From assembly GCA_029938505.1 (NCBI GenBank), contig JAOZUV010000152.1, positions 1 to 5,524 of the forward strand: a stretch of DNA of 5,524 bases, given 5' to 3'. Below, piece by piece: positions 1 to 5,461 of this stretch (the first letter of the stretch is position 1; each line of letters starts with the position of its first letter). The position numbers were made by a program, and so were the translations under genes. This DNA is from Bacteroidales bacterium. Lineage in GTDB: Bacteria > Bacteroidota > Bacteroidia > Bacteroidales > GCA-2711565. The notes beneath the pieces are model-generated. The model ran no database searches. It saw nothing but the letters and a program-made list of their open reading frames with translations, and had not been told where the DNA came from.

Positions 1-279
1 AACATCTACAAATTGGTGTAGAGGTGCATTTTTAATCTCTTTATTATACTCATCAATAAATGCATCTGCAGGTTTACTAAAATCTTCTTGGCTAAAATCA
101 AATCCAGCTTCAACGTAATAATCCCTTACAGGGAAATTGAAAATATTTTTATAGCGTTCAGTTGTTAATGCTTCTTTTCCTCTCTTTAGGAGTAGATTAT
201 TTACGATTTTTCTACAAAGCTCAATATCGTTGAGCAAAGTTCCATTCCAATCCCAAATAATTGTATTTATATTCTCCAT
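1..279 (-). CDS. HAD-superfamily hydrolase, N-terminal part (3' end beyond window)
   Basis: The 93 visible codons start at ATG 279-277 and run off the left edge in frame, so the C-terminal part is missing. The protein opens MENINTIIWDWNGTLLND, a HAD motif I in which Asp10 is the expected phospho-accepting nucleophile and Thr14 follows the usual DxxGT pattern. The residue two after the nucleophile, normally an Asp acting as general acid/base in HAD phosphatases, is Asn12 here. Residues 19-93 look like the start of a helical C1 cap, as in phosphoglycolate-phosphatase-like (Gph/subfamily I) enzymes. The core motifs II-IV lie outside the window, so the substrate cannot be named. The start is supported by GAGGAG (positions 293-298, minus strand) about 13 nt upstream, somewhat far for an ideal ribosome site. 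It sits 32 nt after the DUF2279 gene on the same strand and is probably the distal gene of that operon. Confidence 0.85.
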   Translation of the reverse strand, partial: MENINTIIWDWNGTLLNDIELCRKIVNNLLLKRGKEALTTERYKNIFNFPVRDYYVEAGFDFSQEDFSKPADAFIDEYNKEIKNAPLHQFVDV

Positions 280-311
280 ATCAAATCTATCGCTCCTCAA
301 AAATAAAAGTA

Positions 312-1229
312 TTAAAAATAAAGTGGGTGAAATTTAAACCCTCCATTTGAATTAATTTCGAAAGTAGGTAAAGGAATTTTTATAAAACTCAAAACATTAA
401 ATAATAAATGCATGAATTTCGATTGTGTTGGTATTCTTGTGAGGTCAATATCCAACGCTAAGTAAAATTGGCTGATACGTTGATGTTGAGGTAAAGCCGA
501 TCCAATATAATCATTTAAATTATTCCCATAAAGCAAGCCATGGGCGCCGTATCCAAAAGCAATATTCAGCCATTTGGGAAATTTTGATTCTTTTTTTAAA
601 AATGAATAAATATTAGCTGAGGCCCAAATAGTGATTCCGTTATAGTCGTCAAATAAGCGTTCGATGGCATTGTTTCCTAAAACATCTGGGCGTAAATTAG
701 GGAAGTTAGTAGGATGATAGGAGTATTTTATCATAATCCTTTGTTCATGCCATAATAACTGTTGTGAAATAAAAAGAGAGGTTCCAACTGTATTGGCTAT
801 CATGTCGCCTGGCGAAGCTCCCCAGCCCACTGAATATCCATCCATCACCTCAATAATGGATAAATAAGTAAAGCCCAATAGTCCTCCAAACCATGTTGAT
901 TTATTTTCTGATAATCCTGCCCATCGAAAATTGGCATAGCCTAATCGCCCAATATTATAAGTGGAAAAAACATGACCCATCTTATCCATCAACCTCCAAT
1001 GATCGTTATCGTTAGTAAAATGAAAATTAGTTTGTGGGTAATCTTTATACCATAAATTATGAAGACCTATCATAGAAGCAGCATAAATTGCCGATTCGCT
1101 GATAATCATAGTTTTTAGACGTTTTTTATTGAGACTGTCTGGATAAATATTGAATTTTTGATGCTGAGCAGATGCAATTTCAGTGAGTAGCAATAATGCA
1201 ACAATAAGGAATGAAAAAGGTTTGCTCAT
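312..1229 (-). CDS. Exported DUF2279-type (YfiM-related) protein of unknown function
   Basis: This 305-residue protein has an N-terminal signal sequence: Lys3, a hydrophobic core at about 5-17, and a likely signal peptidase I site after IASA (20/21-22). It should therefore reach the periplasm or outer membrane; there is no lipobox Cys. The region of about 40-160 resembles DUF2279 proteins annotated in many Bacteroidota next to cell-envelope genes. Visible landmarks are DKMGH (82-86), several short hydrophobic stretches (44-56, 114-127, 144-158), Glu127, and SPGDMIANTVG (139-149). The C-terminal half (about 195-305) has alternating hydrophobic and aromatic residues and ends in Phe, which would suit beta strands or an outer-membrane-associated domain, but this is inference. 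No biochemical function is known to me. It starts 8 nt after the mltG stop and so is very likely co-transcribed with mltG. An envelope role is suggested by context only. Confidence 0.85.
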   Translation of the reverse strand: MSKPFSFLIVALLLLTEIASAQHQKFNIYPDSLNKKRLKTMIISESAIYAASMIGLHNLWYKDYPQTNFHFTNDNDHWRLMDKMGHVFSTYNIGRLGYANFRWAGLSENKSTWFGGLLGFTYLSIIEVMDGYSVGWGASPGDMIANTVGTSLFISQQLLWHEQRIMIKYSYHPTNFPNLRPDVLGNNAIERLFDDYNGITIWASANIYSFLKKESKFPKWLNIAFGYGAHGLLYGNNLNDYIGSALPQHQRISQFYLALDIDLTRIPTQSKFMHLLFNVLSFIKIPLPTFEINSNGGFKFHPLYF

Positions 1230-1237
1230 AATTTGGT

Positions 1238-2317
1238 TTATCTCCAGATTCTTAATTTATTCAGCGCTTTTCTGTATTTAGAAGCATTTTGTTCGTGTTG
1301 CCGATATGAATTTGCAAATACGTGATAGCCTGATAAATCATCTTTAGCACAAAAGTAAAAGTACTTATGTTCTTCATAATTTAAAACCGCATTTATCGAA
1401 GCAATGGATGGAATACAAATAGGACCAGGAGGCAAACCGCGGTGTTTGTATGTATTGTAGGGCGAATCAATTTCTTTATGTACGTTGAGTACACGTTTAA
1501 TCGAATAGTCATTCAAAGCATAAACAAGCGTTGGATCAGCTTGTAAATACCACTTTTTGCCCATACGGTTAATATACACCCCTGCGATACGACTTTTTTC
1601 ATCATTTTTTTGGGTTTCTTTTTCAACAATGGAAGCAAGTGTAATGATTTCTTGAATACTCATGCCTAAGCTATCAGCTCTTGCTTTTCGATCTTCATTC
1701 CAGAATTGATCATATTCTCGTTTCATTCGTTTAATGAAATCATCTGTTTTTATCGTCCAAAAAATCTGATAAGTATTCGGGACAAAAATTGTTGTAGCGG
1801 TATATTTATTTAGTTCAAGATTAGCAAGATAAACAGAATCGTTTAATAAGTTTATGATTGATGTTGAATCAGCCTCAATTTGGGATGAAATTCGTTGGGC
1901 AAATTGTTCTTTTGTTCGAATGTTATTAAAAATTAATTTAATAGGTGTTTGATTTCCAGAACGTAGAAGGTTGATTAACTCCAAATTATTCATTCCTTTT
2001 TTTAAAAGATAATGACCGGATTTAATGTTAGAAGGATAGGATTTTTGTTTGGCTAGCCATTCAAAATTCCCGCGATGAATAATCAATCCTTGCTTATAAA
2101 GTATTGTTTTTATCTGTTCAAAATCTGCAACACTTGGGATGTAAACAGATGTTGTTTCATTGTTTTCTGTCCAAACGTTTGTCTTATAAATTATTTCGTA
2201 AAGTAGGTAGCTGCCAGCTATTATTGGGATGAATACCAATGCAAATAAATAGATAAGTAAGCGTTTTCGTTTACTGCGTTTTTTTCGTCCGCTGTATTTC
2301 GAGTGATAATAGGCCAT
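1238..2317 (-). CDS. mltG: Endolytic murein transglycosylase MltG (YceG-like)
   Basis: MltG is a membrane-anchored lytic transglycosylase that cuts inside nascent peptidoglycan strands, leaving 1,6-anhydroMurNAc ends, and is thought to set glycan length by terminating polymerisation. The 359-residue protein fits the family in length and layout. A very basic cytoplasmic tail (7-19, KYSGRKKRSKRKR) precedes one transmembrane helix (about 20-43), followed by a LysM-like region (about 55-125) and the YceG catalytic domain (about 130-355). The family signature ASIVEKET is at 228-235; Glu232 aligns with the catalytic Glu of E. coli MltG. Other conserved blocks are LQADPTLVYAL (258-268), SPYNTY (285-290), GLPPGPI (294-300) and the C-terminal YFYFCAKDDLSGYHVFA. 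Two cysteines, 301 and 323, lie in the periplasmic domain. The gene starts 4 nt after the acetyltransferase stop, with no clear Shine-Dalgarno sequence, so translational coupling is plausible. Confidence 0.96.
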   Translation of the reverse strand: MAYYHSKYSGRKKRSKRKRLLIYLFALVFIPIIAGSYLLYEIIYKTNVWTENNETTSVYIPSVADFEQIKTILYKQGLIIHRGNFEWLAKQKSYPSNIKSGHYLLKKGMNNLELINLLRSGNQTPIKLIFNNIRTKEQFAQRISSQIEADSTSIINLLNDSVYLANLELNKYTATTIFVPNTYQIFWTIKTDDFIKRMKREYDQFWNEDRKARADSLGMSIQEIITLASIVEKETQKNDEKSRIAGVYINRMGKKWYLQADPTLVYALNDYSIKRVLNVHKEIDSPYNTYKHRGLPPGPICIPSIASINAVLNYEEHKYFYFCAKDDLSGYHVFANSYRQHEQNASKYRKALNKLRIWR

Positions 2318-2321
2318 TTTA

Positions 2322-2846
2322 CTAGGTTTTACTAAAAATATATTGAAGGATATGTTCGTCTACCCAATCTCCATTTCTTAAATTCCAATCTTTTTTTATC
2401 CCAATTTCTTTAAATTGCTTTTTTTTGAATAAACCTAAACTCTTTTTATTGTTTTCTTCAATATTGCAATAAAGTTGATGTAAGTTTAGTGTTTCATATG
2501 AATGTTTTAATATCAGGTCAATGGCTTCCGAAGCGTAACCTTTATTTCTTTCCTGATTGTTGATTAAAATTCCAATGCCTGCTCGGCGATGTAGTGGTTC
2601 GAAATTAAATAAATCGATGCAACCAATAGTTTCATTGCTTTCCTTTAGGTCGATCATTAATCTAACTTGTTTGGTGCTAAAAATATCTTTCGAAGCATTT
2701 AAAATATATTGTTCTAAATCGAATCGAGAGAATGGGATTAGGGTATTACTAAGATGCCAGATAGTTGGATCGTTTTCCCATTCAAAAATCAGATCGATAT
2801 CAGTAGGCTCTATTGCTCGTAGTTTTATGTTTTCGGATGTTATCAT
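2322..2846 (-). CDS. GNAT-family N-acetyltransferase, RimJ/RimL-SpeG-like
   Basis: This 174-residue protein covers a single GNAT domain and is full length for the family. The N-terminus (IKLRAIEPTDIDLIFEWENDP) is the usual RimJ/RimL-type opening, with beta 1 followed by the helix that lines the acceptor site. The acetyl-CoA pyrophosphate loop is RNKGYA (100-105), matching R/QxxGxG/A, and the C-terminal N-x-K-S-L-x-L-F-x-K-x-x-F block (133-145) is the conserved GNAT motif B region. The stretch IDLFNFEPLHRRAGIGILI (77-95) and the ETLNLHQLYCNIEENN block resemble spermidine acetyltransferase SpeG, but they are also common in RimL-like enzymes, so the substrate (polyamine, protein N-terminus or small amine) is open. 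The enzyme should be cytoplasmic. Its ATG directly abuts the dapF stop codon (TAG then ATG), which points to co-transcription and perhaps coupled translation. Confidence 0.9.
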   Translation of the reverse strand: MITSENIKLRAIEPTDIDLIFEWENDPTIWHLSNTLIPFSRFDLEQYILNASKDIFSTKQVRLMIDLKESNETIGCIDLFNFEPLHRRAGIGILINNQERNKGYASEAIDLILKHSYETLNLHQLYCNIEENNKKSLGLFKKKQFKEIGIKKDWNLRNGDWVDEHILQYIFSKT

Positions 2847-3638
2847 CTAAATTTTAATTTCACCTTTAAAAACTAAAGTTACAGAACCTTTTAGCCATAC
2901 ATCTTTAAACCCATTATTTTCTTTTATAAAACTCACCTCTAAGTTACCTCCTAAAGTTTGAATTTTGACGGGTCCTGTATTTAAATTTTCTTTTAATGCT
3001 AAAGCTAAAGCAGAAGCAGTAGCTCCTGTTCCGCATGAGAGCGTTTCATTCTCAACACCTCTTTCGTAAGTGCGAACAAATAGGCTGTCGTTTTTTTTCT
3101 CAACAAAATTCACATTAATTCCCTTATCTGCATATGCGGGACTGTAACGAATGTTTTTTCCTTCTGTAAATACATTTAATGTGTTTACTTTATTCACAAA
3201 CTTTATATAGTGTGGAGAACCTGTATCAATCTCAAAAGAACTTTCAATTTGATTGTAAGCTAAAACATTAGCCATTTTTAAGTTTACGAGCCATCGGTTT
3301 TTTGAAATCGATTTAATTATACTGCCTTCATGTTTGCCATCTACCGCATCAAATACAATATTACTTTTGTGATTTCCCAATAAATGAGAGAAGGCAATCA
3401 TACAGCGTCCGCCATTTCCACACATACTTCCTTCAAAACCATCGGCATTAAAATAAGCCATATTAAAATCAAAATTAGCACTTTCATTATAAAGCATCAA
3501 ACCGTCTGCACCAATACCAAACTTTCGATCACACAGTTTTTTTATTTGTGGATTCGTTAATTTATTTAGTAAATTTCTATTATCAATGATAATAAAATCG
3601 TTGCCGCAGCCCTCAAATTTGTAAAATTCGATTGTCAT
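2847..3638 (-). CDS. dapF: Diaminopimelate epimerase
   Basis: DapF interconverts LL- and meso-2,6-diaminopimelate in the cytoplasm by a cofactor-free two-base mechanism. The product feeds both lysine synthesis and the peptidoglycan stem peptide. The 263-residue protein is complete and close to the usual length of about 270. It has the expected two pseudo-symmetric halves. The N-terminal signature is FEGCGNDF (8-15). The first catalytic cysteine is Cys73 in SMCGNGGRC (71-79), and the second is Cys202 in ETLSCGTGATA (198-208), preceded by the substrate-contacting Glu-Arg (192-193). Cys11 in the GCGNDF motif is an extra, non-catalytic cysteine. The gene is the first of the minus-strand block and has a well-matched promoter upstream (see 3707-3736). 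The leader is roughly 60 nt and shows only a weak purine-rich stretch (AACAGAG) before the ATG. No truncation or missing catalytic residue is seen. Confidence 0.97.
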   Translation of the reverse strand: MTIEFYKFEGCGNDFIIIDNRNLLNKLTNPQIKKLCDRKFGIGADGLMLYNESANFDFNMAYFNADGFEGSMCGNGGRCMIAFSHLLGNHKSNIVFDAVDGKHEGSIIKSISKNRWLVNLKMANVLAYNQIESSFEIDTGSPHYIKFVNKVNTLNVFTEGKNIRYSPAYADKGINVNFVEKKNDSLFVRTYERGVENETLSCGTGATASALALALKENLNTGPVKIQTLGGNLEVSFIKENNGFKDVWLKGSVTLVFKGEIKI

Positions 3639-3640
3639 GT

Positions 3641-3774
3641 CTCTGTTAAAATGTCATGCTTAAATGTCTCAAATGTTTATTCGTTTTGCTCGAAATATAT
3701 CCAAAACAAAGATAAAAATAAAAAGAGAACCTCAAATAGATGTTGAAAGAGCTGTTTAACAATTTTTAACAGAG
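3641..3774. repeat. 11-bp inverted repeat flanking the dapF/htrA divergent promoter region
   Basis: CTCTGTTAAAA at 3641-3651 is matched exactly by its reverse complement TTTTAACAGAG at 3764-3774. Each copy reads TTTTAACAGAG in the direction of the neighbouring gene: the left copy ends 2 nt before the dapF ATG, and the right copy lies 70 nt before htrA. The dapF promoter boxes lie between the two copies. The right copy also forms most of an imperfect 21-bp palindrome (3752-3772, CTGTT...AACAG, 8 of 10 position pairs complementary). It could be a regulator site, or a recurring leader motif in an AT-rich genome. Confidence 0.35.
3707..3736 (-). promoter_or_regulatory. Predicted promoter for the dapF operon (Bacteroidota type)
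   Basis: On the minus strand TATCTTTG (3714-3707) is an exact match to the Bacteroidota -7 consensus TAnnTTTG. TTTG (3736-3733) lies 18 nt upstream, where the -33 element is expected. Transcription would start near 3700, giving a dapF leader of about 60 nt. Both boxes are visible directly; activity is inferred from the consensus described for Bacteroides and Flavobacterium. Confidence 0.65.
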
Positions 3775-3807
3775 CAAATATGTACTTTTTGATCAGCAGG
3801 AACGTTT

Positions 3808-3840
3808 TTTGATGGAATGATTCAAAACTTTATAATTTTA
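3808..3840 (+). promoter_or_regulatory. Possible promoter for htrA (near-leaderless)
   Basis: TTTG (3808-3811) is followed after 21 nt by TAATTTTA (3833-3840), which matches TAnnTTTG at all fixed positions but the last. The start site would fall at or within a few bases of the htrA ATG at 3845, giving a leaderless or nearly leaderless message. A second partial -7 box, TACTTTTT (3783-3790), lacks a good -33 partner but would leave a normal leader. The choice between them is uncertain. Confidence 0.35.
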
Positions 3841-3844
3841 CGTC

Positions 3845-5308
3845 ATGAAAAAATATTTGATTTTATTTGTTGTAGCTATTGTTAGTGCTACGCTTTCTGT
3901 ATTTCTTTATAAACAGATTGAAACGAATAATCTTCAAAACGAACGTTCTGAGATTCAAAATAGTGAGAAATACGATACTTATCAAGCAAAATTCACTCCT
4001 TCAACTGCAGTAAATGGGCCAGATTTTAGGATAGCTGCACAAAAATCGGTTGATGCAGTTGTTCATATTAGAAGTCAGTTTCAACGGAAGACTTCACGTT
4101 ATGATGATTTTTTTGGTTCATTCAGAGATCTGTTAGAAGGCCGTAATCAAAGGAATCAGACTTATAGTCCTTACGTAGGTTATGGATCAGGTGTGATTAT
4201 TGCTGGTGATGGATATATTGTAACTAATAATCATGTGGTTGAAGGTGCATCAAAAATTGAAGTTACACTTAACGACAAACGACTGTATGAAGCGGAACTG
4301 ATTGGTGTTGATCCAAGTACGGATCTTGCATTGATTAAAATTACTGAAAATAAATTACCCTATTTGATTTATGGAAATTCGGATGAATTACAAATCGGTG
4401 AGTGGGTGCTAGCTATTGGAAACCCATTTAATTTAACTTCTACGGTTACTGCTGGAATTGTTAGTGCCAAGGCAAGGAATATAAATATTTTAGGTTCTAA
4501 TACTGCCATCGAATCTTTTATTCAAACTGATGCTGCGGTGAATAGAGGAAATAGTGGTGGTGCATTGGTTAATAATAGTGGTTATTTGGTCGGAATAAAT
4601 GCAGCAATCGCTTCAGAAACGGGAGCTTATGAAGGCTATTCTTTTGCCATTCCTGTAAATATTGTGAAAAAAGTGATGGATGATTTGTTGAAATTTAGCG
4701 AAGTACAGCGGGCATATATAGGTGTTTCGATAAAAGAACTAACTGCTGATTTTGCTAAAGAACTTGGTGTTGATCCAAATGGAGTCTATGTTTCTTCAGT
4801 GACTGAAACAGGGGGAGCAGCCTTAGCTGGTATTAAAGGTGGTGATATTATTACTAATATCGAAGGAATTACTGTAAATAGTACAGCTCAGCTTTTGGAG
4901 GTTATTGGTCAGCATCGTCCGGGAGACAAATTAAGTATAACGGTATTAAGAGATGGGACGAAGAAAATCTTTACTGTTCTTCTTCAAAATGAGAATGGAA
5001 CAACAGCTTTAGTTCAAACTCAGGAAAGTTTTAAAATTGAACGATTAGGAGCTAGATTTGGGCAAATTCCTGAGAAAGAAAAAAATCGATTAAGATTGAA
5101 AAGTGGATTGAAAATAACTGAAATTAAAAAAGGATTATTACTTAATGGAGGTGTTCGAGAAAATTTTATTGTTCTCAGGATTAATAACATACTTATAAAT
5201 TCTAAAAAAGATATTGAGTTTGCAATGGCAAATGCTAGTGATGGATTTTTGAAAGTAGAAGGGGTTTATCCTGATGGAATGCGAATTATTTATGGCTTCG
5301 AATTATAA
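3845..5308 (+). CDS. htrA: HtrA/DegP (Do)-family periplasmic serine protease with PDZ domains
   Basis: This S1C-family protease/chaperone degrades or holds misfolded envelope proteins in the periplasm. The 487-residue protein starts with a short basic end and a hydrophobic segment (about 4-22), which is either a cleaved signal peptide or a membrane anchor as in DegS; there is no lipobox. The trypsin-like domain spans about 60-280, with catalytic triad His130 (TNNHVVEGA), Asp160 (DPSTDLALIKI) and Ser237 (NRGNSGGALVN). The oxyanion and substrate-loop region includes GNPFNLTSTVTAGIVSA (192-208). A polar insert at about 79-111 corresponds to loop LA of DegP. PDZ1 (about 288-380) is typical, with YIGV and an AGIKGGDIITNIEG core. 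The last 85 residues look like a diverged PDZ2. All triad residues are intact, so it should be active. ATG 3845 has no Shine-Dalgarno sequence, which is common in this phylum. It is divergent from dapF and upstream of rpoD. Confidence 0.95.
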   Translation: MKKYLILFVVAIVSATLSVFLYKQIETNNLQNERSEIQNSEKYDTYQAKFTPSTAVNGPDFRIAAQKSVDAVVHIRSQFQRKTSRYDDFFGSFRDLLEGRNQRNQTYSPYVGYGSGVIIAGDGYIVTNNHVVEGASKIEVTLNDKRLYEAELIGVDPSTDLALIKITENKLPYLIYGNSDELQIGEWVLAIGNPFNLTSTVTAGIVSAKARNINILGSNTAIESFIQTDAAVNRGNSGGALVNNSGYLVGINAAIASETGAYEGYSFAIPVNIVKKVMDDLLKFSEVQRAYIGVSIKELTADFAKELGVDPNGVYVSSVTETGGAALAGIKGGDIITNIEGITVNSTAQLLEVIGQHRPGDKLSITVLRDGTKKIFTVLLQNENGTTALVQTQESFKIERLGARFGQIPEKEKNRLRLKSGLKITEIKKGLLLNGGVRENFIVLRINNILINSKKDIEFAMANASDGFLKVEGVYPDGMRIIYGFEL

Positions 5309-5312
5309 ATTA

Positions 5313-5344
5313 TTTGGAATTATTATAAATAACGAGCAACTTTG
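5313..5344 (+). promoter_or_regulatory. Possible rpoD promoter
   Basis: TTTG (5313-5316) and, 20 nt later, CAACTTTG (5337-5344) match the -33/-7 pattern TTTG...TAnnTTTG with one mismatch (C for the first T). Transcription from here would give rpoD a leader of about 110 nt. The element begins only 5 nt after the htrA stop, and no convincing terminator separates the two genes, so rpoD may also receive read-through from htrA. Confidence 0.4.
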
Positions 5345-5348
5345 TAAA

Positions 5349-5369
5349 AATATTTTCGTATAAAATATT
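5349..5369. repeat. 8-bp perfect inverted repeat in the htrA-rpoD spacer
   Basis: AATATTTT (5349-5356) and AAAATATT (5362-5369) are exact reverse complements around a 5-nt CGTAT loop. The stem is all A/T and would be weak as RNA, so it is a poor terminator despite the T-rich run that follows (5381-5387). It lies at the predicted rpoD transcription start, so it could equally be a protein-binding palindrome or chance in AT-rich DNA. Confidence 0.3.
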
Positions 5370-5461
5370 ACTTAACGATATTTTTCTTATATTTATCTGG
5401 ATTGTTTAAAATCTAGAAACCCCTCAGATATCAGGATTTATCTAAATCAAACATAAGCTAA

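Noticed and set aside
2557..2850. 97-codon plus-strand open frame
   Set aside because: It lies antisense and almost wholly inside the acetyltransferase gene, shows no recognisable domain, and has no promoter or ribosome site; a shadow frame.
3780..3812. Short 10-codon frame upstream of htrA (ATG at 3780, TGA at 3810-3812), a possible leader peptide
   Set aside because: Too short, with no regulatory codon run and no attenuator-like hairpin between it and htrA.
5302..5330. 9-bp direct repeat ATTATAAAT (5302-5310 and 5322-5330) at the htrA 3' end
   Set aside because: Composed almost only of A and T in AT-rich DNA and partly inside the htrA stop region; chance is the simpler reading.
5351..5358. 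TATTTTCG as an alternative rpoD -7 box
   Set aside because: It has one mismatch within the important TTTG part and no TTTG or TTG at the expected upstream distance; the pair at 5313-5344 is better.
5349..5390. Intrinsic terminator after htrA
   Set aside because: The only hairpin has an all-A/T stem and its T-rich tract is not adjacent to it, so termination here is not supported.
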